Positions 11,224-24,683 of a stretch of 64,000 nucleotides of DNA are shown here, piece by piece. The stretch covers positions 3,596,001-3,660,000 of the forward strand of contig CM007990.1 in NCBI GenBank assembly GCA_002189035.1, written 5' to 3'. Position 1 is the first letter of the stretch, and the number at the start of each line of letters is the position of its first letter. Both the position numbers and the translations under genes were made by a program. The DNA is from Utricularia gibba. Its lineage: Eukaryota; Streptophyta; Magnoliopsida; Lamiales; Lentibulariaceae. Under the pieces are notes generated by a model that saw nothing but the letters and a program-made list of their open reading frames with translations, ran no database searches and had not been told where the DNA came from.

Positions 11224-14200
11224 CTATGCCTCCGCAGCAGTCATATCCTCCTGAAATTTTGCATGAAAAAGAGAAGTTCAACATCTTACACATCGTGATG
11301 TTATTTACATCATTGAAGATAATTACCAGCTCTTGCTCCAGCTTCTCATATTTCTCCTTCAGTTCCAAGATATGGTGCCTCAGCCCCTGAAAAGAAGAAT
11401 GGGAGCTGTCAGTATGGTGAAGTTCATAGCTGGAATGAAACACCACGGAAGAGTAAGTATCTTGCCTCCCTTCTTTGAAGCTCGATGGATCGAGCTAATG
11501 CCTGCCTTCGAGTAAGAAGTTTCTTGGGCCTAAAAGTAAGAGGGGGCTGATAATTTTTCCCACGATAGAGTATTATAGCGTGGCCCTTAGGAGTTTTGTC
11601 TACAGATACCAAGAGACCACCGCTCTCAGCCTCAAGTGAAATTGCAATGTGCTGGACTTGCGGGAGTGATTTCCATTTCACGATAATCTTCACCACTTCA
11701 CGGAATTTCCAGTGCAGATGTATGTTCTCAATTGTACCATCGAAGATCTCTCGCCTCCCTATGGATGCAGAGACAACAGATATGCGTGCGTGATTTTGTA
11801 TTCTATCAAGATAAGGAAAGAACACGGCATAGAGTATTTACCTAGTAGGAGGTACGGTTTCATGCTCAAGCCAATCCTACGCAGCACCACCCTTTCCTCA
11901 TCAGTTAATATTTCCAGATCTGTAGGTAGCTCTTCTGGCTCTTGATTGCTTAGCACATCCTTCAGTGTCTTCTCAGCCTTCCAGATCTTTTCTTGTGCCT
12001 ACGGAATAAAGAGGGGCATTAGTGCGGGAGTCGATGCACCAGGAAATATTTGGATGACTGTTTTCTTTCATACAAGAGCTAATTTCCTTTTAAGGGAATG
12101 CAGATTTGAGGCACGCCGAGCTACTGCAGAATCCTTCATCATCTTCTCTACTTCAATAGTGTTAGCACTGCTTCCCCAATGTGAGGTAGCAGCCACTGTC
12201 TCAGCCAGTGTTCCTGCAAGAAACGGTTGCTCAGAAGCATAGGTTCTGCAGTCAGCAGGCAGTGCCACTGTATTCCGAGCCTTCTCTTCAGCGTCCTGCT
12301 GGACAGCTGCTGCTTTCTCGGCTTCATTCAGTGCACTTGAAACGTCAGGAGGCAAAAAGTCATTGCCCCTGTAGAAGATAATGAACTCTTTGTTCCTAGA
12401 AAGGAGGGTTCCTCCTGTCAAAATCTGAAAGAAGGGCCAAAAAACACTGTAAACCGGTGAAAACCACCTCCAAATCAGAGGTAGCAAGCATAGAAGAGCG
12501 TACGTAATACACAAGTACCAGATATGTGTTACAAGTGTACCTTGAGTTCTTCTGCCATCCTTTCATTGTGCGTGTTCAAAACACCACGCTTAATAGCTAT
12601 TACTGCTATAGCACTTTTTTCCCACAACTTCACTATTGCTGCAGCAAGACCCTCCAGTCCTCGGTTTCTTCCTGAGATGTTGGATAACAGTTAATAAGCT
12701 TTCATAGATAGTAACAAATGTTCAGAGTTGTGCTCACCAAGTACAAAATGTGGAGGCAATGTTCTTGCCATCCTGCGCAAAAAGGTCATTTCTGAATCTC
12801 GCAGGGTCCGCCTTGTTGCATATGGTAAAAGCCTAAACGGAGTCTTGTATCCCGGGACAATGGATGGGAGCAAGTCAGCATCTACAGGAACTGGTTCACG
12901 CCCTTGCCAGTCTGTGAACCTTGGTCCAAGTCCATCTAATAGGAGGTTAATTTCAGTTAAATCCAACTGCTCTTCTCGGGAGGGTTTGATAGGGTTCCTT
13001 GAGTTATGAAGGCCAGATGGCTCTGTAGCTTCCCTTATGTGGTGAACTGGAATGGTTTTAGATGAATAATCATGCAAAGATCCTGCAGCACCCACATCAC
13101 CTTCAGCTTGTTTTCTGTATGAATTCACGCAATCGAGATTGTAGGTAATGCCTCTGTATAGCACAACTAAACCTCCTGATCTCCATATGATCAGACCTCC
13201 CGTTCTTCTCTGTCATGAATGTAAAGACAACATATGACGACAAAATGGACTTGACTGGGGGAACAGATACAGACTATAGAAGACGTTTCCATAGAGTAGT
13301 AGCATCATTTAAATGGACTTGCCAACAAGATTATGAGCAGCTAAAAATGGGCACTGACCTCCAAAAGTTCGTGTGCTGTCTTCATGTTCTCGGAAAGCGG
13401 CCCTTCAAATTTCAGCTTCACCAACTCCTGATGCTTCCATTTGTTATGAATGGAATCAACCAGTGCCTGCGTCACACCTGCAGCGCCAACATTTATTCTC
13501 TCTACCATCCTCAGAGAAACATTCCTAAGCCTCTTTAGATCTGGCTCAGGTATCAATCTTTCTGCAAATCTTGAGTTCCTATTCCTCGACTTCTCTCCTT
13601 TGATGAGTTGCTCACCCAACCTTCTTTCCCATGGCAGTGGATCGGAATCATTTGCATTATGAGCAGCATAAGATATCTTTTTATCTTCAAAGTCCTCAGC
13701 GATCAATATTTCATCTTTATCCGGCAACCATAGAGACGAAGCTGAATCCAATTTGTCAGTTTTTTCTTTACTGCCCGTCACTTCCTCTAGAGCTTCATAC
13801 TGTTCATCAATATCAACCAACGGATCCTCAAATGACAGTTCCTCATGCACCATGTCAAGATGACGTTGCTCTGGTTGAACATCCAGTTCCACAATTCCAC
13901 AACTACTATGATTCAACGAATTTGTATACTCTCGATTACCATGAGACCAAGGTGCTATAGTTGACCTGCTTATGGCACAAGACTCTGATCCTTCAGCAGC
14001 AGAACTACTCCTTGCACTTTTGGTTTCAACGAAAGCATCAGTTGGGGTTACAGAACTTTGGCTTGGAACAAAATTTGTTTCAGCAGATTGTTGCTGTTGC
14101 CAGGGGAAATTTTCTCTCAGCGAAGGGACTCTGAGAGACCATTTTTTCTGAACTTGCTCAAGAAAACTCGGCTTCAGCTTTCTCTGCTTCTTCACTATAG

Positions 14201-14363
14201 AGCTGTTTTGGCACATTTCCTCAAGCTGCGCAGATTCAGTGGAACAAATAATTTGGACCCTTCGAACTCTTATATCTTTGCAAGAAACGGCTTGAGGATC
14301 ACATTTGAGAAAGGAAAACTGCCGTGAAGTTGTGGAAGCGGAAGACAATAATGCAGACGCCAT
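11224..14363 (-). CDS. CFM3: CRM-domain organellar group II intron splicing factor, CFM3-like
   Basis: Eight exons on the - strand join in frame to about 831 aa: 14363-13359, 13209-12738, 12671-12541, 12424-12074, 11998-11842, 11758-11466, 11386-11327 and 11250-11224. All introns are GT-AG except the sixth, which is GC-AG. The N-terminus ([15 protein letters not shown]...) is Ser/Thr-rich and looks like a plastid transit peptide. Three CRM RNA-binding domains are visible: about 265-358 (NVGAAGVTQ loop, VVLYRG), about 475-556 (GLEG loop, RNKEF..FYRG) and about 685-780 ([17 protein letters not shown]). The block [13 protein letters not shown] and [16 protein letters not shown] before CRM2 is a CFM2/CFM3 hallmark. 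Three CRM domains and the length favour CFM3 over the four-domain CFM2. The family helps splice plastid (and some mitochondrial) group II introns. The C-terminus stops early at [10 protein letters not shown], without the acidic tail I would expect. Confidence 0.88.
11387..11465 (-). other. GC-AG intron in the CFM3-like gene
   Basis: The donor reads GAG|GCAAGA and the acceptor TTTTCAG|GGG. Using it joins ...IELQRRE to GLRHHILEL in phase 0, matching the family. The nearby GT sites (in CCGTGGTG) do not restore the frame. GC donors normally need a strong AG|GCAAG context, which is present here. Confidence 0.8.
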
Positions 14364-16384
14364 CAGAGACCGAGAGCGGAAATTCCGCCACCACTACGAA
14401 AGAAGCACGGGTTTCTTTCCTCCCTTTCTATATCTCTGCAAGCGTAGGTAAGGCACGAGCTAAATTCACTCATCCTGAAGAAACCACAAACATCATGCAC
14501 TGATGACACACGAAAGAACTAAAATGGTTGCTGCTTCTTGACCCCAAAAGACTCAACCGATGGAACACATGAGAAACGAAAAAAAACCAAAATCGGACCT
14601 GCAGTCAGCAGTGTTTTTCTAGGTTTTGAAACCCATTAGAATCCCTTTCACACAGAAATAAAGCCTGGGGGAGACAGATAGATGATGCCACCAGTGTAGA
14701 ACAGTAAAACTTTCAACAATTGGTGATTTCAGCTGTCGCCAACGTAAACCAGTTTGTGTCTCTGCTAATTCCCAACCACTAATACTGTCGGCGAAGCGCC
14801 CCAGCATTACGCTACACCATCGATTAAGAGATACTCTTCTCCCAGCACATTGAGGAGACTGATACAGATATACCTCGCACAACTCAGAACGCAGGCTATC
14901 CTCACGGTCACCTTCTGCTCCACATTTCCCCAACTCTAACCAAGACGCGGCACGGCCCGTGATCTGTTGTTTGTACGGGCCAGTGCCGAGAACATTTAGC
15001 CCATGGCCCGTCTGCATACAAAATGATACTGTTAATTAATTATAATATTATAATAAATTGGAAGCAAACATTAAAATTATTAATTAAACGGGCCTACGCA
15101 TGTTTCGGCCCTTATCTTAAAGCCCGTACGGGATTCCGTATTTTGCAGAACACGGTCCTGGGCTTCCCCAGGCCCAGCCCATGGTGACCCAGCCGATTCG
15201 TATTGAGCTGTCTCGGAAAGCTGGTCAACGGGCCCACACCACGTATTAAGATTTTTGGGGAATTGAAAAAGTTTTAAAATAAATAAGAAAAATTAGAAAG
15301 ACCGAAGGCACATAATTTCTCATTTGTAGCACACTGCAGTTTTATAAGATCGAACGTGGTGGCCCGCTGGGCTTAACCAGCAGCACACACATATGAATCT
15401 TATATATTGTTGTTGAAGATGGTGAAGGTCTAGGGTCCATAATTTAATGGGCTTACTCTGACTAGTGGACCGGTCCCACCCATACTTACATCTATCTTAA
15501 TCCAGGGATGAAATTGGGTGGATAGATGGTATTATCCAATCCATTCAATTAGATTATTTGAATTGGATTTAAATCACATTAGTTTAATAAATATCTATAA
15601 ATTCAATCCAATTTATTTGATACATTTTTTTATCTATTAATATAAAACAGTATATTTGAGGCATTGATATATAATATTGAATATAAGTTTTTAGATGTAG
15701 TTTAAAAGCATAATATTAGTATATTTGAGTATAGTATAATTGCGTATATACATACTGAATTATAAGATATATAACAAATTATGTATTTGATATACGAGAA
15801 TATAAGTTTTAGGTACAACAATCGAAAAAACTATTTGATATATAAGAATAAAAATAAATATATAATAATTTTTGAATGGGTATAAATTAGAAAACATGTC
15901 TTTGTATAGATAAAAGTAGTCTGCTTTCCCCCTCTTTTCATTTGTGTGTACAATTTAAATATTCAGATTGTCATATGTATGCTAATTAATCAAATATCAA
16001 TTTATAAATAAATTAGAGTATAAATTTGTTATACTGTTAGCCACCCTGTTAGTTTAATGTTATATTTAACTTAATGTGCAAACTTATGTATTTTTCTATT
16101 GATCTATTTTCATGTTTTGCTGTTATTTAATAAAAAATGGGATTGATAGGATATGATGTGCACATAAATAATATCCTGAAGAAAATGGAGGCGACGTCAC
16201 GGCACAGGCTTCAACGTAAAAACTAAAAATTATGAAATGAAAAGCAAACTCAACGCTCCTTAAATGAGGGGCAGTCGGATCTATGCCAGCCCTCCCCTAC
16301 GCAAAATTCTTAAATGCAACGTAATTAACACGTCTTAATCCATAATTAAATCGCTAATCTGTCCTTTTAACCTTTGTATCAACG
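14364..16384. other. Intergenic region between the CFM3-like and GT61 genes
   Basis: The first 100 bp should be the leader of the - strand CFM3-like gene. A GC-richer part at about 14900-15250 has repeated GGCCC/CGGGCC words; an open frame at 14619-15017 (-) shows no domain. 15480-15620 has repeated ATTGGATT/AATCCAAT words in both orientations, like a small hAT-type MITE remnant. The rest is AT-rich. No gene is supported. Confidence 0.4.
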
Positions 16385-16670
16385 GTATTAAATTATGATG
16401 CCAAAAAATTGCGACTTAAAAAAAAATATAAATTGAAAAGCATCTATGGCCTCCCCGATCGACTATCCGGTATTGAACCCGAAGGGAGCTTTCATTAGTG
16501 AACCAGAAATTGATATTATATTTTACAATTATGAACAAAAAAATAAAAAATAATTTTATTCAAATTGTGTATTCTTTTGCTGATAATACAATTATGAACA
16601 AAAAATAAAAAAATAATACAAATATGGATATACATCCGGTTTGCAAACCCGCCTCTACAGTTCTTGCGAC

Positions 16671-18361
16671 TTACTCTTTGATCTGGTGGCAGTAGGCGTA
16701 AGCACGTAGCAAGTGCTTGCGAAATCGGGGCAGGTTCAGTCGCACGTTTTGATGGGAAAGATAGATCCTCTTCGTGAACTCCCAGCCTTTGCTGTTAACG
16801 CTTGTGGGATCGACCAGAACGGGGTCGTCCCTGTGGTACTTCCGATACAGAGAGCTCTCCCTGGGGAGGATCTTGTAAGGGATGTACCGCAACCCGAATT
16901 TTCGAGCCGGTTCGCCGTAGTAAGAATCGGCCGCCCAGTCGGTCCCCAGAGGAATCACTTGGATGAAAACCGCGCGACGCTTCATGAAGATCAAGTGAGT
17001 CATAGCAGCTCCATGGACTCCGATCACGACGTCGCTCGAGTTCAGGATGTGGTAGATTTTGGCGAGCTCCATGCTTCTTTTGGGGCTCAGAACCTCGACT
17101 TTGAATCCAATTTCATTAGCCATTTTCACTAAAGCGTCTTGGTTTGTGATGGCCCTCGACCCGTTCCTCGATATTATAACAAGCTTAGGCTTGTTTGGGT
17201 CCTGCTCTGTTTCGAGTTTCTCTTCCTCGATGAGGCTTCTGATACGAGGCGCATAGGCTTGCCCCAAGAGATCATGGAAGTCTAGGATCGTCTTCTGGCT
17301 CTGCATCTGTGTAGGATCGATGGTGAGCTCGCCGTGAATTTTCAGTCCAACGATGGCTTCCGGGAAGCAGTGAGTCCTCTGATCAGCGTAGAAGTCTATG
17401 ACCGGAAAATCAGTGAGCTGAGAGATAACATCGCCGTACTTGGTCATCCACCAATTGTGATACTCGAGTATCACAAACACCACTTTCCTGTTCATCTGCT
17501 GAGACGTGATGTACAGAGGCAAGATCCCGTCATTAAATTCATGGTAAAGGTTGCCCGTATATCCTCCCGTGGAAAAGAAAACGGCCGGAACGTCGTGACG
17601 AACGTCGCAGCGATGTTGGTCGATGTCTGAGTTGGGCTTCACGGTCAGCTTGAGCTCGTTGATTGTTTGCATCAGATCGGTCTCCCATTTTCTTGTGTAC
17701 GGCCGAATCTTTTCACGCCGGAATTCCATTGATTCATCGCCTCCTCTCGAGGCATCAGAAGTGTAGAGAGTTAGGGAGGAAGATGCCGGATCAGTTCTCA
17801 CATCCCCTTTCATCACACAGATATCTGATCTTGCACTTGTTCTATCACAACAAAGAGTCCCTGTGATAAAAATCGAAACTTTGATTGCACCCAGAGACGC
17901 TCATCACGGTAAACTGCACCAAAAAAAAGAACCGGAATCTAACCATTAGGAACGGAGGAGCAAATCCCAGAATTCGAACCAGCTTCAAAGCCAGTGCCAG
18001 GGGGGACAGAGGTTGTTGCTTTCTCAGAGTCTGGATACAACAAACCAGAATCCTAAACCCCAACGTCAAAAGAAACTAAAAGCAGCGAAAAGAAAAGAAG
18101 AAACTCACGAGTTGAGGACAGGCCAGAGGTGAGAAACAAGTACACGGGCACAAATCCCAAAACAAACGACGCCAGAGCAATATAAGCAAGGTGCAGAATC
18201 CTAGCCTTCGCTCTTCTGTTCATATGGGAAACTCTCCGAAAGAAGAAATCAAAAGAGTGAGGACCCGAATCCTCCTCTTCACGAAACACATACTGCGTCT
18301 TTTTCGAGGGGCTGTAGAGAAGTTTTCTGGCCATCCACGAAACAGAGAAGAGAAGATGCAT
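16671..18361 (-). CDS. Family GT61 glycosyltransferase (xylan or glycoprotein xylosyl/arabinosyltransferase-like)
   Basis: Two exons, 18361-18109 and 17860-16671, with a 248-bp GT-AG intron, join in phase 1 to 480 aa, normal for plant GT61. The start chosen is MHLLFSVSWMARKLLYS; the second ATG (MARKLLYS) nine codons on is possible. A type II signal anchor lies at about 56-77 (ILHLAYIALASFVLGFVPVY), so the enzyme should face the Golgi lumen. The joined exons give the family motif CCDR...DICVMKGDVRT (about 88-106), then FSTGGYTGNLYHEFNDG (about 180-197), LVIISRNGSRAITN (about 311-324) and VVIGVHGAAMTHLIFM (about 362-377). GT61 members transfer xylose, arabinose or GlcNAc to xylan, arabinogalactan or N-glycans; the donor and acceptor cannot be fixed from sequence. 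A broken paralog lies at 40831-42360. Confidence 0.92.
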
Positions 18362-21300
18362 GTGTGTTCAGAGGGTCGTCTGGGGGGCGTTGTTTGTTAG
18401 CTGGATGTGTATGTTTTTTGGGTATACCTTTGGATGGATTCCTGAAGCCCGAATTTTTCTGTAAAGCGAATGCTAACGCTGGAACTGGATGGAAATGGGA
18501 CGCGCACTCCTCTTGAATCTTTCGCAAGGCAGTTCCGTGCAAACCCCGCCTTTGACCTAATTAATAAATTCATTTCAATCTAATAAAGATATACAATTAG
18601 CCCCAAGCTACTTTCCATCAGCCAAAGTCGCATTCATGGGTTTGTTTTCAGAAATCATTATCCTGAATAAAAACTTCTCCTCTATTTACCCATAAAAAAT
18701 AAAAAAATAAAAAGGGTTGAAATTTGCATGGGAAAAGCAAGTCAACTTTGTGTTAACAAATGGAACCCTACTAACTAATACATGATGACTATTCCGGAAG
18801 GTTCTGAAAAACCAGAATTAAAAAAAGTGTTGTGGAATTTTGAAAATGCGATTCAGTAAATTATTCCAAATGAGCATTTTCAGAATTAAATAAATTAGTG
18901 CGTGCGTGTGCAGTAAGAAGAAGCAACCCCCGGAACGCGGTCTGGGCATATGATTGGTTGTCTATTTTAGAGGATTGCTCAATTTCCTTTCCCTTTCCAT
19001 CTTTCAATTCTCGTATATTATTTTAATTCTGGTTATTTGTCGCTCTCTGTGGCAGAGAGACTCTCTGATGGACACTCTGCTGCGGTAAAAATACAAACCA
19101 TCTTTATGTAGCTGCGGTGAATCAATATTTTAAAATCAATTTAATTCATAAAAAAAGTTTAATTCAAAATTAGGGATAAATCAAACAAATAAATTAAACG
19201 TTTTTTTAACACACTACGCTAAACAAGTTTGTTACCGTGGCTTCGCTATTGATTTCATTGTTTGATCTATTTTTGAAGTGGTTTAGCTGTTAGTCCTTGA
19301 AAATGCGTGTGGAGGAGGCAACTGGGCTCGACAAGGTGGATGAAGGCAGGCAGGCTCATTCATTATAGGTACCAAGATTTCCCCATAATAATCGCCTGCT
19401 AACAATTTCTTTCTTGCAAGAACCGGGGCAATTCGAAATGTAAAGGGTTTTAGTGATCTGGGTTTACTTTGACCATCCTGTCGTTATATAATGGTGCGTG
19501 ATGCGCACCAAGTGCATGATTCGTTGGCTTTTAGTGATCACAGATGCGTGATTGTGTTATAGGTATTCATGAATATTTTTAGGTTAGTTATTGTATTTGA
19601 TAAATTAATTTTATTTCACATCTGATTATATTAATTTATATAATATAAATGTATATATTTTGAAATAACGCACGCTTAAAATCCGATTATTGAAATCAAC
19701 GAATCTAGCACCTATGCCTCCTGAATCTCGTACCCCTCACCCATTTTGGTGCAACCTGGAGGAACATGTTTGCAACGGGCAAGCTGATGTTTGATATGGG
19801 CTGTGGGCTCACATTTTTCCCTGCAGCCCGGAAAGTGATGTGATGTGCCAGGCCGTTGGATCTGGTAGTCATTAAGGATAATCTCAAGTCACAAATTCTT
19901 AATGTGTAGGATGGTGTTGAACTGTTTCTTTGTTTAGGATTAAAATAAAAAATAACTATTGTACAGTTATCATAGATAAGTTCAACAAGTTAGTTACCGG
20001 AAAATAGTAAAATGTACTACGTATATTTTATGATTTGGCAATTTATATCATATGTATTTGATAATAGTTAATTTTACCATAAATTAATTTTATATTATAA
20101 TGTATACCATTTTTTATTAAATGAATATATCAATGCATCCTCAATTTTAAATTAACTAAAATCCCAAACCACAATTTCTTCTTCGTTTGATATTTTCCAT
20201 TACCATCATTTTCTACTTTCATTCAAACAATTTTTCTTGTATCATTTAAAATCTATCGTCTTAAAATTAGACGATTTCTTCAGTAGTTATGTTTTTTTTC
20301 TACTTATTTTTATTTCCTAATTGGTATTATTTATCTTGATAAATATTGTTTTTGTTTTTGAAAATTATGATTTGCCCTCATTTAGAATGATGATGTTTTT
20401 CTTTGTTTCTCTTATTTTTGGATGAGTTTTTCATTATAACTATGTACACTGTTTATGTAAATGAAGTTGCATGCTGTTAAAAATGCATTATTTTTATAGA
20501 TGATTTTTTTTGTTACAATTATATGCAATATGTACTATAAATGCAATTGCATAAATGCTGAAAATTCATTATAACTTTTGTGTTATATAGTAAAAATGTA
20601 AGATTTTTCATAAACATCGTATGTCACAAATATAGTAAAATTTTAAAATTTTTGAAAAAATCCAAATTACAGATCATGGAATATATCAGACATTAGATAA
20701 ATTGATATTGATTATACCTTTTAATAGATTTTATTATTTACCAACTGCTAACAATAGATCACCTCTATAGTATCTACACATCAATTACTCTTTCGATAAT
20801 CTTTTCAAAGCCATAAAATAATAGTGGATTATCTTATATACTACTAGAAAGAATAATCAATTTCCAGATAAATCTCAGAGAAAATAAATGATCAAGAATT
20901 TGGAAAAACGAATTTTTCATATTATTTTATATAGATATTTGATAATACATCTAATCAAATGTTTGTAAATACCTTATCTCATGAAAATTTAAAAGATATA
21001 TATATATATATATATATATATTTAAATGTGATCCATATTAGATCTTTTATTTTAAAATTAATAAATATTAATTTTAAAATAATTCTCTATTAATTTATCT
21101 ATTTTACCAATTATATCTTATATAATTTTATCATTCTATTTTATATCAAAAAATAGCTTCACTATTGTGTGTCTATAGGCTTTTTCAATTAAGATCATAA
21201 TAATAAATTTAATGAACTAACTCTTAATTAATTAAAACCATTATTATCGATTATTATCCCAAGATGTGAAAATAATCAAATAAACTGATTAAGTCTTTCT

Positions 21301-22790
21301 ATGCGTAGCTACCATGCAATAAATAACTTTCATCATATTTATATTTCATTTGATACTAGAACATGATTATATGTCTTTCTAATATATCGAAGTTATAATC
21401 ACATTTAAACACTAACATTAAATGACCCACTTAAACCCTTCACATGCCATTAATTTGTGATTATGAGTTACTGTTAGGCTAGATGTAATTACTAAAGATA
21501 ACATCTCATACGTAACATGAGTGATGAATTCTTTATTGATGAATCAACTATCTCTAACCTTAATAAGTTGCATCCCTTTTCATCTGTATTAGAAAAGCTT
21601 TGGTTAGACTCTTATTAGTAATGATAAAAAATACGAGGTTAAGATCAAGATAACTTTGTTGATTTTAAGTCTAACCTTACTTGCATGACTGTAATATTCA
21701 AGATCTTGCTACTAACACTTGGTTAGCTTCTAATAGTATTATCTAAAAAATGAGTCATCTAATGAATCGATTTTTTAATCGACGCCCACATTTTGGTTCT
21801 AGTAATTTCATTATATCAATTATGAGAACCATTGAAAACTCAATATATGCCAGTTTATCTGGATTTATGATATCATTGTTTCACAAATATTTTAACTAGA
21901 GAATTTTTTACCTTGAAAATAAATGCTTGAAGAATATAATTTTATAATTTCATCATAATTTTTAGAACACATAAATCAAGTAGAGGATTTTATCATTGAT
22001 ATAAATTTGATCATTATTTAAAATAAAATATCAAAAGATAAGATTTACCGATAAGTTAATTGTCTCTAGAACATATACACTAACATATAATTCCTAAATT
22101 TTGTACTTCTGTGAATTTTAATAGCTCTTATATTTTGTAGTTTGTTATATGAAAGTACTTAACGATTCTGACTTCTATCACTAATATATAGGTTTACTAG
22201 GCTGAGTTTCTCTATGGATTATTACAGATTGATGATTAGATGATATATGTTTGACATTTTAATATACCATTTATTATTGGATAATAAGAAAGTGTTATAT
22301 ATAGTAAGGTTGAAGCCCATGATAATGAATCACAAACGAATATGTCAACTATACACAATACTGAATTTATGGCTAACTAATGCTTTGATAATATCTTTGG
22401 TGCATTTGATGATTTAGTTGATTGCGTAATAAGTTTTGAGAATGGCAAACATCTTCTAGAATTATGTAGTTCCATATGACAAATGATCATGAGACATATA
22501 TTAATTATAGTGAATTTGCAATTATGGTTAACACACTTTGTTTCTTGAGTTTGAGAATGATGTTGATGATTTTACGCTCACTATTAATGACAAGAAACCA
22601 ACATCTTTCAATGAGGATGTCGGTATAAATATCGTCAAACTAAAAAGAGAAGCATCAAAGAAAAAAAGATAAGTGTGCAGCTAGTGAGAATCCTAATCAT
22701 ACATAGGAATGAAGTGTTGATCAAAAGAAGAGACAAAAGAAATGGTAAAGGCTCATTATTTTAGATGAAGAATATCTATTTCCTTTTATA
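18362..22790. other. Promoter and flank of the GT61 gene, then AT-rich relic DNA
   Basis: 18362-18863 is the GT61 leader and promoter, conserved in the second copy (about 42380-42918). 18864-19773 is unique to unit 1. 19774-20410 matches 59411-60020. About 20740-21260 matches the reverse complement of about 48640-49150 and looks like a copia-type LTR fragment. 22360-22690 is a stop-broken relative of the ORF at 61340-61633. No intact gene is seen. Confidence 0.45.
20996..21020. repeat. (TA)n microsatellite
   Basis: An uninterrupted run of about 12 TA units. Confidence 0.9.
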
Positions 22791-22795
22791 AGAGT

Positions 22796-22946
22796 TGTTA
22801 CATTAGAGTGAAGATTCAAAGAGAGACAGAAACTTGATTGTGGTGGCAGAGAAGAAAAGCTAAACCACATGGTTTTCATTTAAAACATATAATTATACAC
22901 AACATATATTTGTGTAATTACAAATGTACCCTAACTATTTTCAACA
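22796..22946 (-). repeat. 3' LTR of the copia element
   Basis: 151 bp, starting TGTTGAAAATAG and ending GTAACA on the - strand. The polypurine tract GAGGGAAAG abuts its start and AGAGT flanks its end. Confidence 0.85.
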
Positions 22947-23342
22947 CTTTCCCTCAAATGATGCAGATGAAATTTGTGAAGTTTGCTTTTTTTACTCAAA
23001 GCGTGGGCATCGAAGAGACATGGTAAAAGTATCCCTCAACTAATCATCACACTTGACATAATCCCAATGGTTTCCATGTTAAGGCTCTCTGTCTCATTTA
23101 TTGCTTACTGCTCCCACTGAAAATAGAATCTAAATCATTAAAAGGAATCCAGAACCCAAACGCATAATCCGAAATCGGATTCCATCTGGAGTGCCAATCT
23201 CTAACCACAACATTATGGAAAATGAGATTCAGGGCAATGAGAATAGCACTTTTTTTATCACATAAAATCTAAGATTGACTAGTGCTAGCACATAGAAAGT
23301 GTATGAGTCTTTGTAACCAAACAACTTCTGCTACAAATGCTA

Positions 23343-24620
23343 CTAAAGCCCTATACTATGGTTATGTGCTTGATCTCGCAATAGTACGCTGTTTTCAACT
23401 TTTCCAATGTAACAAATTACTACCATAATAAATATTGTATCCACTAAATGATCGTTGGGTAATTGGATCCGCAGCCCAGTCAGAATCACAATTTGCTCGA
23501 ATAGAGGAAAGAGATGAACATCTAGGGTCATCTTTGTGTAATGTCAACCCATCAAAATGAATGCCTCAGATATACCTCAATATTCTCATTAGCTACAGGT
23601 GCCTCGAAGCACGCATAAACTGGCAGTTCAGATTGATAATAAAGTAATGTTAGGATGAGTTAGAGTAAGATACTAAAGCCCACCTGCTAATGCTCGAAAG
23701 GTGGTTAATTTGGCCATAGGCTCACTTGCAGGATCATCATATGAGATCATTTCCGGTATGGCAATATGACTACATTCATGTAAACTAGCCTTCTTTAGTA
23801 AATTGGATGTGTAGTTTGTTTGTCGAATAGTGATAGTGTGAGCAGTCTGATCAATCTTCCTACCCAAAAAGTATTGGAGTGCCCTCATGTCTATAATTTG
23901 AAATCTGGTATGTAAGAGAATTCCCAATCAATATGATATCATTGACTTAAAGCAATAAAATTACCATGTCTCCTTTGTGTTGATAAATGAATAAGGAATC
24001 ATCATCATCTGCCTTAAGAAATCCAAAGCTAATCAAAACATGCTGAAATCTATAGAACCAAGCTCTCGATGTCGACTTTAATACATAAATGGAGCGCTTC
24101 AAACAATAGACATATTTTGATGGATTGCCTCCCTCAAATCCTAACGTTGTTCCATGTAACCTTTAGTGAGTTATCCATTCAAAAAGGCATTCTTGACATC
24201 AAGTTGGAAAAGAGGCCAATCATTGTTAAGAGGAATTTGTAAAATCAACCTAATAGTGATAATTTTCACAACAGGATTGAAAGTTTCATCATAATCGATG
24301 CCATGTTAGGTAAAGCCCCAAGCTAGTATTCGTGCCTTGTAGCGATCTATAGAACTATTAGAATTGTATTAATCTTGAAAATCCATTTGCTCCCAACAAC
24401 ATTTCTATTAGGTGGACAAGGAACAATTTCCCAAGCTCGATTAAGATGCATAGCCTCGATTTCTTCTACTATGACTAAAACCCATCCTGGCTCAATAATA
24501 GCTTTATTAAAAGTTGTTTGTTCCTATGTTGATATAGCTGCCTTAGTAGTTAGAATATACTCGAGTAGAATGAAAACCCATTGAGGTTGATGTAGTCGAG
24601 TAGAATGACGTAGAGTTTCT
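23343..24620 (-). pseudogene. Copia reverse transcriptase / RNase H remnant
   Basis: On the - strand, [12 protein letters not shown] followed by a stop at about 24180-24225 is the copia RT motif around the first catalytic Asp. MRALQYFLGRKID and LLKKASLHECSHIAIPEM (23673-23927) match the end of RT, and 23343-23531 the RNase H region. Several stops and frameshifts are present. Upstream it is cut by the LTR at 24684. Confidence 0.8.
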
Positions 24621-24683
24621 AGCTCAGCTTCAAGATGCACATTAATGGTGGCATGAAGTTCATGATGGCTCAATGTCATCAGG

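Noticed and set aside
11075-11446. 123-codon frame as a single exon of the CFM3-like gene
   Set aside because: It reads through a likely intron (GT at 11326, T-rich acceptor at 11251). The spliced form better matches the family, though retention remains possible.
14619-15017. 132-codon frame upstream of the CFM3-like gene
   Set aside because: No domain or family resemblance. It lies in GC-richer, repeat-like intergenic DNA.
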